Assembly: GCA_050291935.1 (NCBI GenBank)
Contig: JBNKKR010000006.1
Span: 57,225 to 121,224, forward strand
Direction: 5' to 3'
DNA: 64,000 nt
DNA from: Desulfocapsa sp050291935
GTDB lineage: Bacteria; Desulfobacterota; Desulfobulbia; Desulfobulbales; Desulfocapsaceae
The stretch's first letter is position 1; each line of letters starts with the position of its first letter. A program made the translations under genes and the position numbers. Under the pieces are notes generated by a model, which did no database searches, had not been told where the DNA came from, and saw only the letters and a list, made by a program, of their open reading frames with translations. Of the stretch, positions 9,158-17,276 are shown piece after piece.

Positions 9158-9994
9158 ATGGAAGTACGTGTAACGATTTTGTGTGAAAATTCGGTGGGGA
9201 TTCCCTTTGGCCTCTTAGGGGAGCATGGATTTGCCTGTTTTGTGGAGACAGGGGAGGGGAATTATCTCTTTGATACTGGCCAGGGCGCAACAATAATCCC
9301 CAATGCTCAGTTGCTTAAAAAAGACCTTTCAATAGTTCAAGCTATTATGCTTAGTCATGGTCATTACGATCACACCGGAGGTTTGGCCAAGGTGCTGACG
9401 CAACGGGGTGAAGTCGATGTGTATGGCCATGAAGGATTGTTTGCAGAGAGGGTTTGGAGCGAGGGCGATGTCGTTCGCGATATTGGTATTCCTTACAGGC
9501 GCACCTATCTTGAGTCTTTGGGAGCACGTTTTAAGCTGGGTCGACAACTGGTGGAGGTGGGGCCTGGGGTGTACTTAAGTGGTGAGATCCCACGGCTTAC
9601 AGATTTTGAAAGAAACGATCCCACCATGACCCTTATCTCTTCTGCAAAAGAGCGAATACATCCTGATCCTGTAGCGGATGATCTTTCCATGATTCTAAGG
9701 GGGGATAAGGGCTTAATTGTTGTTTTGGGCTGTGCCCATGCGGGGATGGTAAATATCCTTGAGTCTGTACGGACGAACTTTGCCGGGGAGAAGATTTTCG
9801 CGGTTATTGGTGGAACCCATTTGGGTTTTTCTTCTGAAGTGCAATTTCAAAAAACCCTGGAAGCCATTGACGACTATGATATTGGTCATATTGGAGTATC
9901 CCATTGTACTGGTTTTGAAAAGGCTGCACGGTTGTATAGCCATCTTGGGGATCGATTTTTCTTTGGTTCTGTGGGGGCCGTCGTTAAGGGATGA
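9158..9994 (+). CDS. MBL-fold metallo-hydrolase (RFAP-synthase-like subgroup)
   Basis: The 278-residue metallo-beta-lactamase-fold protein carries the metal motif SHGHYDHTGG near residues 65-74. Further ligands are probably in LGCAHAGMVNIL (His) and GGTHLGF (His). The N-terminal arrangement (TILCENSVG.. GEHGFACFVETGEGNYLFDTGQG) is typical of the subgroup annotated as 7,8-dihydropterin-6-methyl-4-(beta-D-ribofuranosyl)aminobenzene-5'-phosphate synthase-like. That name comes from a methanogen enzyme and says little about function in bacteria. No signal peptide is visible. The start has an AAAGGAG site 6-7 bp upstream. The LysE-family gene follows 18 bp downstream on the same strand. Confidence 0.88.
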   Translation: MEVRVTILCENSVGIPFGLLGEHGFACFVETGEGNYLFDTGQGATIIPNAQLLKKDLSIVQAIMLSHGHYDHTGGLAKVLTQRGEVDVYGHEGLFAERVWSEGDVVRDIGIPYRRTYLESLGARFKLGRQLVEVGPGVYLSGEIPRLTDFERNDPTMTLISSAKERIHPDPVADDLSMILRGDKGLIVVLGCAHAGMVNILESVRTNFAGEKIFAVIGGTHLGFSSEVQFQKTLEAIDDYDIGHIGVSHCTGFEKAARLYSHLGDRFFFGSVGAVVKG

Positions 9995-10012
9995 TACAGT
10001 TAAGGAGTAGAT

Positions 10013-10648
10013 ATGGTTTCGCAATATTTGTCTGAATTTATGCTTATTGCCTGTGTGCATTTATTGGCTGTGGCAAGCCCGGGCCCCGATTTTACGGTTG
10101 TGCTGCGCCAATCCCTTATTTATGGACGGACAACGGCTCTTTGGTCCAGTGTAGGTGTTGGCTGCGGGGTACTTACCCATGTCCTTTACTCTCTTTTAGG
10201 GATTGGCCTTATTATTTCCAAATCCATCGTCGCATTTTCAATTTTAAAATGGATAGGAGCTGGATATCTGTTTTTTATTGGACTGAAGGCGCTTCGCGCA
10301 AAGCCATTTGGCAAGGGATTATTGGACTGTGAGCGGCAAAACATGGTGCCAAGTCCCATGCGTGCAGCCTGGACCGGTTTTTTAACCAACGGCTTGAACC
10401 CAAAAGCTACCCTGTTTTTTCTCTCCCTTTTTACTGTGGTTATTCGACCTGAAACACCTTCTTTAGTGCGGGGTATTTATGGTCTGTATATGGCTTTTGC
10501 CACCGCACTCTGGTTTTCAGGAGTTGCTCTTTTTTTTAGTCAATCCAAGATAAAAAACGCTTTCCAACGACTTGGACATTGGCTGGAACGTTTAACGGGA
10601 GTCGCCCTTGTTGGTCTTGGGGTGAAACTTGCGATATCGAGTAGATAA
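10013..10648 (+). CDS. LysE/RhtB-family exporter
   Basis: The 211-residue inner-membrane protein has about six hydrophobic segments. The N-terminal family signature AVASPGPDFTVVLRQSLIYGR is near residues 22-42, with the conserved PGP. The loop GFLTNGLNPKATLFFLSLF is the other classic block of the LysE/RhtB superfamily, and the chain ends in LTGVALVGLGVKLA, as usual. Members export amino acids or related metabolites. The start follows AAGGAG by 5 bp and the gene probably shares a transcript with the upstream metallo-hydrolase. The substrate cannot be read from sequence. Confidence 0.92.
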   Translation: MVSQYLSEFMLIACVHLLAVASPGPDFTVVLRQSLIYGRTTALWSSVGVGCGVLTHVLYSLLGIGLIISKSIVAFSILKWIGAGYLFFIGLKALRAKPFGKGLLDCERQNMVPSPMRAAWTGFLTNGLNPKATLFFLSLFTVVIRPETPSLVRGIYGLYMAFATALWFSGVALFFSQSKIKNAFQRLGHWLERLTGVALVGLGVKLAISSR

Positions 10649-10703
10649 GTTGGCGGAGTTATAGCTGTTATAACCCAGTATTTGGGTAAAAGGGGGATGG
10701 GTG

Positions 10704-11138
10704 ATGCAAAATCTACAGGGTTGGTTCCTTTATGCGTTTTTATCTGCAGTGTTTGCTGCCCTTACCGCAATTTTTGCCAAGATCGGCATCCAGGATGTTG
10801 ATTCGGATCTGGCAACGCTTATTCGAACGATCATTATCCTTGTGGTATTGACTGCTTTTGTATGGTTTACCGGTAAGTGGAGTAATCCGTTTTACCTGAG
10901 TTCAAAAACATGGCTCTTTCTTACCCTTTCAGGACTCGCAACCGGAGCGTCCTGGGTATGTTATTTTCGCGCACTTCAGCTCGGTGATGTCGCCAAAGTT
11001 GCTCCCATCGATAAACTCAGTGTGGTCTTGGTTGCCATTTTTGCGGTCATCTTTCTTGGTGAACGTCCAAGCCCAAAAGATTGGACCGGAATTGCCATGG
11101 TGGCAGGCGGTGTCATTGTTCTTGCTCTGAAACGGTAA
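10704..11138 (+). CDS. Single-domain EamA/DMT-family transporter
   Basis: This short 144-residue membrane protein holds one EamA domain: four hydrophobic segments with LSAVFAALTAIFAKIGI at the start, GLATGASWVCYFRALQLGDVAKVAPIDKLSVVLVAIFAVIFLGERPS in the middle, and GGVIVLALKR at the end. Most DMT transporters have two such repeats (about 300 residues). Single-repeat members form dimers, so the length does not by itself imply truncation. ATG at 10704 is chosen over GTG at 10701 because the AGGGGG site at 10691 is better spaced. It lies 55 bp after the LysE-type gene and just before the inverted-repeat element. Confidence 0.88.
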   Translation: MQNLQGWFLYAFLSAVFAALTAIFAKIGIQDVDSDLATLIRTIIILVVLTAFVWFTGKWSNPFYLSSKTWLFLTLSGLATGASWVCYFRALQLGDVAKVAPIDKLSVVLVAIFAVIFLGERPSPKDWTGIAMVAGGVIVLALKR

Positions 11139-11155
11139 CAACCTTTTGTGGTTGT

Positions 11156-11302
11156 CTAGGAGGCTGTCCGAGAATGCCCTTTTCCCCCAACTCTTCGTTG
11201 TTTTGAAAATTTTATCCTCGGAATATTAGGTATATGCCTGTGGTAAAATTTTCAAAACGCCTCGATTTGTAGAAAAATTGCTATTCTCGGACAAGCTCCT
11301 AG
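11156..11302. repeat. MITE-like long inverted-repeat element
   Basis: This 147-bp non-coding element has terminal inverted repeats. The left arm CTAGGAGGCTGTCCGAGAAT (11156-11175) matches the complement of the right arm ATTCTCGGACAAGCTCCTAG (11283-11302) at 18 of 20 positions. An inner perfect 15-bp pair, GTTTTGAAAATTTTA (11200-11214) with TAAAATTTTCAAAAC (11244-11258), lets the whole element fold into one long hairpin around a loop of about 29 nt. It lies 17 bp after the EamA gene. It has no coding capacity, so if mobile it would depend on a transposase elsewhere. Confidence 0.72.
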
Positions 11303-11424
11303 CTGCTCTGATGGTGCAATAGGGCAATAATCCGTATTTCTTCTTGTAATTTCCAGGTAAGTATTGTTCATTTGCCTATATTATTTTTTAATTAAATAAT
11401 CGATTTGATATATGGAGGAGCGTG

Positions 11425-13149
11425 ATGGGAAAGAAAATTGTGATTGTAGGTGGAGTTGCTGCTGGGCCTAAGGCTGCATGTCGGGTAAAGCGATTATTGC
11501 AGGACGCAGAGGTGACCATAGTTGATCAGGACACATTGATATCCTATGGTGGGTGCGGTATTCCCTACTATGTGTCTGGTGATGTTTCCGACGAATCTGA
11601 GCTTCGCTCCACAAGTTTTCATATGGTGCGTGATGAATCCTTTTTTAAAAACGCGAAAGGCGTTATCGTAAAATCCGGTACCAGAGCCATTGGTATTGAT
11701 CGTCAGGCTAAAACCTTGCAAGTTGAGGATGTGGCCAGTGGGGAAAAATCAGATATTGAATACGATACACTGATGATAGCCACCGGCTCCCGTCCTTTTG
11801 TCCTTCCCATTCCTGGTGCAGATCTTGATGGTGTTTTTACCATTTCTGATTTGCATAAGGCCATAGAGATTAAAGACCGGATAGCAAAACAAAAAGTTGA
11901 TAAGGCGGTCGTTATTGGTGGTGGCGCCATAGGGCTTGAAATGGCGGAGGCCTTTAAGGACCTTTGGGGTGTTGAAACCACAGTGGTCGAATTTATGCCC
12001 CAGGTGCTGCCAAGAATAATTGACAAGCCATTTGCGTCAATGGTCACCAAGCATATGCGCGATAATGACGTCGATGTTTTTTTAGGTGAAGGGGCGGAAG
12101 AAATCATTGGCGTTGATGGAAAGGTAACCGGGCTTCGTACGGCAAACAGGACGATCGAAGCAGATATGGTTGTTATGGCAGCAGGTGTAAGACCCCGCTC
12201 AGAAATCGCAGCCGAAGCAGGGCTTTTGATTTCGCCCATGGGCGCCATTGTGGTAAATGAGCGTATGCAGACTTCAGATCCCAATATCTATGCAGCAGGG
12301 GATTGTGTCGAAATCATGAATCTTGTTTCAGGGAAAAAGGCATATGCTCCCCTTGGATCCCTTGCCAATAAAGAAGGTCGGGTGGCGGGTGATAATATGG
12401 CGGGTATCCCATCCAAATTTAAAGGTGGGGTGGGTAGCTTTATTATGAAGGCCTTTGAATGTTGTGTGGCTGCAACAGGCCTGAGCCTTGAGGTGGCACG
12501 TGCCGAAGGCTTTGATGCCGATGTTGCGCTTAATGCACCATCTGACAGGGCCCATTTTTTTCCAACAGAAGCCATTGTCTGTTTTCAAATGGTATTTGAC
12601 AGGCGAACAAGAAAGGTTCTTGGGCTCCAGGGATTTGGCCCCATGGGGGACGGTATTTCAGCCCGTATTAATGCTGCTGCTGTGGCAATTTCAATGGGGG
12701 CAACCATCGATGATTTTGGAACCCTTGAAATGGCTTATGCTCCGCCATTTTCTGCTGCAATTGATTCCATTAATGCCGTTGCCTATGTGGCGGATAATCT
12801 CTGTGACGGGCGTTTACGAAAAATTGATTTTGATCCATTTCTTAACTGGATGGATGATTTCGCAACGGAGCCCCAATGGAAGGCCCTTGATATTCGCCAT
12901 CCCAATGAGGCGACTCCCTGTGTGGATAAATTTGGAGCTGATACATGGATTGCCATTCCCTATAACGAAATCCGCAATCGTTATAAGGAACTGCCAACGG
13001 ATAAAAAATTGATTATTCTTTGTGATGCCGGTACACGCTCTTTTGAAATACAGAGTTTTCTGGACAGTGTCGGTATACAGGATACTCTGGTATTAAGTGG
13101 TGGATTTTCCATGCTTCGCCGTATTGGAATTGATTGGTATCCCGAGTAA
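11425..13149 (+). CDS. CoA-disulfide / NADH-dependent persulfide reductase with rhodanese domain
   Basis: The 574-residue flavoprotein has an N-terminal FAD Rossmann motif (VIVGGVAAGPKAACRVKRL), the redox Cys near residue 44 in SYGGCGIPYY, an NADH-binding motif VVIGGGAIGLEMAEA near 160, and the FAD motif YAAGDCVE near 290. A rhodanese domain fills residues 470-574, with active-site Cys near 533 in LCDAGTRS. This architecture is that of CoADR-Rhd/Npsr enzymes, which reduce CoA disulfide, CoA persulfide or polysulfide with NADH, and it suits a sulfur-metabolising anaerobe. ATG at 11425 is preferred because GGAGGAG lies 4 bp upstream; GTG at 11422 is an alternative. A strong terminator follows. 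Confidence 0.92.
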   Translation: MGKKIVIVGGVAAGPKAACRVKRLLQDAEVTIVDQDTLISYGGCGIPYYVSGDVSDESELRSTSFHMVRDESFFKNAKGVIVKSGTRAIGIDRQAKTLQVEDVASGEKSDIEYDTLMIATGSRPFVLPIPGADLDGVFTISDLHKAIEIKDRIAKQKVDKAVVIGGGAIGLEMAEAFKDLWGVETTVVEFMPQVLPRIIDKPFASMVTKHMRDNDVDVFLGEGAEEIIGVDGKVTGLRTANRTIEADMVVMAAGVRPRSEIAAEAGLLISPMGAIVVNERMQTSDPNIYAAGDCVEIMNLVSGKKAYAPLGSLANKEGRVAGDNMAGIPSKFKGGVGSFIMKAFECCVAATGLSLEVARAEGFDADVALNAPSDRAHFFPTEAIVCFQMVFDRRTRKVLGLQGFGPMGDGISARINAAAVAISMGATIDDFGTLEMAYAPPFSAAIDSINAVAYVADNLCDGRLRKIDFDPFLNWMDDFATEPQWKALDIRHPNEATPCVDKFGADTWIAIPYNEIRNRYKELPTDKKLIILCDAGTRSFEIQSFLDSVGIQDTLVLSGGFSMLRRIGIDWYPE

Positions 13150-13158
13150 TTGTCTTTT

Positions 13159-13199
13159 CCAGGAGGGAGAATGTTCCCTCCTGGACCGTTTGTTTTTTT
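13159..13199 (+). terminator. Rho-independent terminator
   Basis: CCAGGAGGGA (13159-13168) pairs perfectly with TCCCTCCTGG (13175-13184) around a 6-nt loop, followed by a T-rich tract to 13199. It ends the persulfide reductase transcript. Confidence 0.85.
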
Positions 13200-13353
13200 C
13201 TTGTCTCTTTCTAGACATTACTTCTCTTTTTATGATAACGTTATTTTTAACAGGTGGTTGGAGAGTTGCTCTCTGTAAAAAGGTTCTGCTTCTTCCTGTG
13301 GTTTGTAAAGGAGGAGATTTTGTTATGTGGGTAAATTTGAAGAGGGGAAATTT

Positions 13354-14979
13354 ATGGTAGCATATGACCCGCAGCATATGATTGAAGAGGTTCAGGCGAA
13401 TATTCAAACCGGTGACTTACTTAAAACGAAGTTGGTGTTAGCCCATCTAAACGAGGTGGATATTAAGACCCAGAACCGACTTATCTATGAATTGTCCAGG
13501 GGTGATGTGACGTTCACTGTTCCGGTTTTGATGCATATGTTGACGGAATATGTCGAAATTGCCGATTCTCTGCCGGTGATACGGGAAACCCTGCTTTCAA
13601 GTCTTTTAGCGTACCCGGAGCTTATTATTGAATTTCTTTCAGATCCAGCCATTACGGATAAGACCCATTTAATAAATGTTGCTGGTGAGCTTCGCTACGA
13701 GGAGGCAGTACCTGCCTTATTGTATCTGGTGGCCCATAGTGAAAATGAGGCGGAAATAAATCATATTATTCAGACCTTGGGGTTGATTGGTGATCCTCAG
13801 GCGGTTAACACGCTCACCGATTATCTCTATGCGGCAAACCGCGATTTAATTGTCACCGCGGTACAGGCCCTCGGACAGGTTGGATCGCCTTCTGCCATGC
13901 ATCGTTTATCAGAACGAATGGGAACGGATAATGAACTGGATTATATGATCCTCTCCATCTTTGCCGATGTGCAGGATCCAACATCTTTGGAAAAACTCAA
14001 TGAGACACTGGCCTCCCATTATGCCCATATGCGTATTTACGCCAAGCAAGAGCTGGTGCGTATTGGTGCCAAAGCGGTGCCGATCCTGATCGATAATTTA
14101 TTAAAGGATGACCCTGATTTTATTATCCATACCTTAAATGTCTTAGGTGAAATAGCCGATGAATCGGCCATTATGCCCATTCGTAAACTGCTTGGCAAGG
14201 AACCCAAAGACGCAAATATTCGTTTTGCGGCCTATGAGGCGCTTGCTTTGTTACCGCTGAGAAAGGGGGCCTACACCTTGACCGCGGGGCTTACGGATAA
14301 AGAGGACCATGTTTGTGTGGCGGCAGCCCGGGCCATTGATCAAAACTACTCTGAGATTTTAGCGGCAGGTATTAAAAATCTACTCCGTGCAAAAGATGAT
14401 GACGCAAGGCACATCACTAAAATAATAGTAAATGCCACTGTAGATAAGGTATTTTTAAGTCTTGTCGGTGAAGATTTTTTCCAGGAAATGGCACTTGTCT
14501 ATCTTCCCCATGTGCATAAGGATACCAAGGAACATTATATTGCCTTACTCAATGACAACGGATTTGCAGATTTTGCCAGGAAAATAAGCGGTGAGGAAGA
14601 GGATACCGGCACTAAACTGAAGGTCGTTGCTGTAGATGATTCGCGCATGATTCTAAATATTTACAAGGCTACATTGCACGAGCTTGGCTATGAGCCGGTC
14701 CTGTTTGAATTTCCTGCGGGTGCCATTGAATATTTTATGAAAGAGAAAGCTGCCATTATGCTCACTGATCTGAATATGCCTGAGATTTCGGGGGTGCAGT
14801 TGTCGGCTCAGATCAGGAAAAAATACTCATCGGAAGAGCTGCCCATAATTATGGTAACCACCCAAAATGAGGCAAACGACAATAAAGCGGCTTATGACGC
14901 AGGTGTGGATAAGATTATCCAGAAACCATTCAACGCCAAAATTTTAAAGACTGCCATAGACGAATTTTTACAGCGGTAA
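13354..14979 (+). CDS. HEAT-repeat protein with C-terminal receiver domain
   Basis: The 541-residue soluble protein is unusual. Residues 1-400 are a run of HEAT-like helical repeats: YEEAVPALLYLVAH, GDPQAVNTLTDYLY, GSPSAMHRLSERMG, GAKAVPILIDNLL, DESAIMPIRKLLG. Residues 430-541 are a CheY-type receiver with VAVDDSRMI, the phospho-acceptor Asp near 472 in MLTDLNMPEISG, Thr in MVTTQ and Lys in IQKPF. A receiver at the end of an alpha-solenoid suggests phosphorylation-controlled protein binding rather than DNA binding. The start at 13354 has AGAGGGG 6 bp upstream; an in-frame GTG at 13327 is less likely. The 3' end overlaps the convergent PHP gene by 12 bp. The partner is unknown. Confidence 0.85.
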   Translation: MVAYDPQHMIEEVQANIQTGDLLKTKLVLAHLNEVDIKTQNRLIYELSRGDVTFTVPVLMHMLTEYVEIADSLPVIRETLLSSLLAYPELIIEFLSDPAITDKTHLINVAGELRYEEAVPALLYLVAHSENEAEINHIIQTLGLIGDPQAVNTLTDYLYAANRDLIVTAVQALGQVGSPSAMHRLSERMGTDNELDYMILSIFADVQDPTSLEKLNETLASHYAHMRIYAKQELVRIGAKAVPILIDNLLKDDPDFIIHTLNVLGEIADESAIMPIRKLLGKEPKDANIRFAAYEALALLPLRKGAYTLTAGLTDKEDHVCVAAARAIDQNYSEILAAGIKNLLRAKDDDARHITKIIVNATVDKVFLSLVGEDFFQEMALVYLPHVHKDTKEHYIALLNDNGFADFARKISGEEEDTGTKLKVVAVDDSRMILNIYKATLHELGYEPVLFEFPAGAIEYFMKEKAAIMLTDLNMPEISGVQLSAQIRKKYSSEELPIIMVTTQNEANDNKAAYDAGVDKIIQKPFNAKILKTAIDEFLQR

Positions 14980-15750
14980 AGAGCTGAGTTTGGAAAAGCC
15001 CTGGGCCACATCTTGTGGCTTGTGGGCATCTGAGCCAGCAACCAGGGGGATACCTAACTGTGTGGCTTCACGGATGATAAAAGGTGCCGGATAGGGAGTC
15101 CCTCTTTTGCTTAATCCTGAAGTGTTGATTTCAAGGGCCATTGAGTTCTGTTTTACATTCTTTAGCAGTTGTCTGATTTTTTCTACGTAGCCTTCGTCCA
15201 ATACACACTCCGGGTGATGCCTCAGTGGCGCATCCAGGTGGCACAAAACGGTTCCCGGCAGTACGTTTACCGCCTCAATAAGGGTTTTTAGATAATGGGT
15301 GAAAATATACTCACAGCCAATTTCGGAGGCGAGTGTCATATTACTCTTTTTTTTGCTGAGGAGATTGAGGTGACGGGGTTCTGTGGGGTGGGGCATAAAA
15401 TGATAGGAAACACCGATTCTGTCCCATCTTCTTTTAGACAATCGTTCCAGGAGTTCTTCTTTGCGGGAAGAACTGTAACCGACTTCTACGCCTAATAAGA
15501 CACGGATCTTGTCCTGGTATTTTTCTTGTAGCTGACGCCCCTTGCTAAAGTAGTGGTCAAAGTCTTCTTCGGTGAGCCAGGTACGTTCAAAATAACAAAC
15601 GCCAGCCTCCATATGTTCCAGGAAGATAATTTCCTGAAGTCCTGCACTAATGGCACTCTGTACGTATTCTTCCATCTCGCCAGTGGCGTGACGGCAGAGT
15701 TTAGTATGAACGTGCCCGTCGGTATGGATGGGGATCTGTTTGTAAATCAG
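14968..15750 (-). CDS. PHP-domain phosphatase (histidinol-phosphatase-like), non-canonical start
   Basis: The metal-binding N-terminal motif DGHVHTKLCRHATGEMEEYV shows this to be a PHP-family hydrolase. Further ligands are seen in GLQEIIFLEHME, LLGVEVGY, GVSYHF, LCHLDAPLRH, LEINTSG and VAGSDAH. Such proteins include HisK-type histidinol-phosphatases. The H-x-H motif lies upstream of every in-frame ATG, GTG or TTG: the first ATG is at 15675 and would delete metal ligands. The best start is CTG at 15750 (or ATT at 15747), because AAGGGG sits 5 nt upstream of the CTG within the end of the preceding small gene, whose TGA overlaps the CTG. That predicts a 260-residue protein made by translational coupling. 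A frameshift is the alternative. Confidence 0.75.
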   Translation of the reverse strand: MIYKQIPIHTDGHVHTKLCRHATGEMEEYVQSAISAGLQEIIFLEHMEAGVCYFERTWLTEEDFDHYFSKGRQLQEKYQDKIRVLLGVEVGYSSSRKEELLERLSKRRWDRIGVSYHFMPHPTEPRHLNLLSKKKSNMTLASEIGCEYIFTHYLKTLIEAVNVLPGTVLCHLDAPLRHHPECVLDEGYVEKIRQLLKNVKQNSMALEINTSGLSKRGTPYPAPFIIREATQLGIPLVAGSDAHKPQDVAQGFSKLSSLPL

Positions 15751-15941
15751 GCGTTCCCCTTGGGAAAAAAGTGGATAACACCATCTATTTCAGAGGTGTC
15801 GCAAACATGGCCAATATTCATTTCCAGTTCTAAAAATTCCTCTATTCCTTCGGGCGGAAGGGTAAGACTTGGGCCCTCGGGGAGGTGGTAAACAAGGGTG
15901 TTGACACGACTAAAGTCAACGGGGCGGCAAAAAAGTTTCAT
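15747..15941 (-). CDS. Small protein of unknown function upstream of the PHP gene
   Basis: A 64-residue acidic protein, beginning MKLFCRPVDFSRVNTL and ending FFPKGNA, with no domain I recognise. It has no signal peptide or transmembrane segment. Its stop codon overlaps the proposed CTG start of the PHP phosphatase, and its last codons contain that gene's Shine-Dalgarno sequence, which supports it being translated. Its own ribosome-binding site is weak (GGATAAA about 8 bp upstream). It may set the translation level of the downstream gene. Confidence 0.5.
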   Translation of the reverse strand: MKLFCRPVDFSRVNTLVYHLPEGPSLTLPPEGIEEFLELEMNIGHVCDTSEIDGVIHFFPKGNA

Positions 15942-16178
15942 ATAGGTTTATCCATGCTTGAAAAAAAGAAAATCTGTATACGTGAAACCGACTATAAGGA
16001 CAAATACAATAAACCGCAAGAAAATTGACATCTTTATAAGCAAATTCTTAAAGTGCCGAAAAATCTGTTTGAAATAGGTTTGACAGCACTGCTCTATATG
16101 TATATTGTAGTGGGTTTGGGGCGTGGTACCCACTTGTTTATGTTTAGAAATTATTGTTAAAATATAAAAGGTGCAGGA

Positions 16179-17141
16179 ATGAGTGAGAACGAGAGATCAG
16201 CTAAGGAAAAGACATTATTTGGCAAGGGGATGGATAATCCTTCTAATATTTTGCCGAAAAAATTGACCATGGAGTCGAAAATTAAATTTCGATGCCATCC
16301 GGGGGTGAGCTGTTTTACTGCCTGCTGTCATGGAATTAAAATTGTATTGACGCCCTATGATATCTTACAGTTAAAAAATCGCCTTAATATGCCTGCGCAT
16401 GAGTTCTTAAATGAGTATACAACCCCTGTCTATCTCGAAAAAACGGATATGCCTGGAGTTGCCCTGAAACTGCGTGAGGATGAGGAAAACTATCCCTGCC
16501 CTTTTGTGACCCCTGAGGGGTGCACGGTCTACAGTGACCGACCATCTGCTTGCCGCTACTATCCGGTGGGCATGGCTGATTTCCATGAAGGCCAGGGAGC
16601 GATGGGCGTAGATGCGGATCAACAGGATGAGGAAAAGTTCTTTTTTGTTGTTAAGGAAGGTCACTGTAAGGGCTTTGATGAGCCAAAGGAATGGACCGTT
16701 GCGGAATGGCGCAAGGATCAGGGGGTAGATGTGCGGGATGAAATGAACAAGGAGTGGTTGCGCCTTGTTATGCGTCGCAAATCGTTTGGGCATCAGGCAT
16801 CTCTGTCGGATCAGGCCAAACGTATGTTCTTTATGGCATCGACCGATCTTGACCATTTCCGCAGGTTTATTTTTGAGAGTTCTTTTCTTGACACCTATAT
16901 CGTTGATGAAGAAACCCTTGAGAAGATAAAAACAGATGATGTGGAATTGATGCTCTTTTCCTTTAAATATCTTGCATCGTCACTGTTTGGAGCGGAAAAG
17001 GGGCTTGATATTCGTCAGGAGAAGATTCAGGAGAAGGTAAAAGAAATTAAACAGCGTCAGGATGATTCAGTGAATCAATCCGTTGCCGACTACAAGGCGA
17101 TAAAGAAATCTCGTGGTGAAGAAGTTGATGAGAATCTATAA
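16179..17141 (+). CDS. YkgJ-family cysteine-cluster protein
   Basis: The 320-residue soluble protein carries the CxxxxCxxCC-type cluster of the YkgJ family (Fe-S or zinc binding) near residues 38-50 in CHPGVSCFTACCHG. Downstream ligands are in CPFVTPEGC and the diagnostic SDRPSACRYYPVG. The C-terminal third is helical and charged. Deltaproteobacteria carry many such proteins, and their role is not established. An IR (GTGGGT..ACCCAC) lies about 50 bp upstream in the AT-rich leader. The gene ends before a bidirectional terminator shared with the convergent pyruvate:ferredoxin oxidoreductase gene. Confidence 0.88.
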   Translation: MSENERSAKEKTLFGKGMDNPSNILPKKLTMESKIKFRCHPGVSCFTACCHGIKIVLTPYDILQLKNRLNMPAHEFLNEYTTPVYLEKTDMPGVALKLREDEENYPCPFVTPEGCTVYSDRPSACRYYPVGMADFHEGQGAMGVDADQQDEEKFFFVVKEGHCKGFDEPKEWTVAEWRKDQGVDVRDEMNKEWLRLVMRRKSFGHQASLSDQAKRMFFMASTDLDHFRRFIFESSFLDTYIVDEETLEKIKTDDVELMLFSFKYLASSLFGAEKGLDIRQEKIQEKVKEIKQRQDDSVNQSVADYKAIKKSRGEEVDENL

Positions 17142-17194
17142 TCGCTAACTCCTTCTGTTTACAGGAGGAGTGATCGTATCGATTAATTCGAAAT

Positions 17195-17234
17195 AAAAAA
17201 GGGTCTTGGAAGTACTTTTCCAAGACCCTTTTTT
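17195..17234. terminator. Bidirectional rho-independent terminator
   Basis: GGGTCTTGGAA (17201-17211) pairs perfectly with TTCCAAGACCC (17218-17228). It is flanked by six A on the left and six T on the right, so it can end transcription from both the YkgJ gene and the convergent oxidoreductase gene. Confidence 0.93.
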
Positions 17235-17276
17235 CGTTTTGCCCCACCGTTTTCCAGTGGGGCGATTAGCTAGCCT

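Noticed and set aside
10704..11138. EamA gene as a truncated pseudogene
   Set aside because: It is half the usual length, but its start, four helices and end are intact, and single-repeat DMT members are known.
15948..16133. 61-codon frame upstream of the small gene before the PHP phosphatase
   Set aside because: AT-rich, hydrophobic by base composition, without a ribosome-binding site or known domain.
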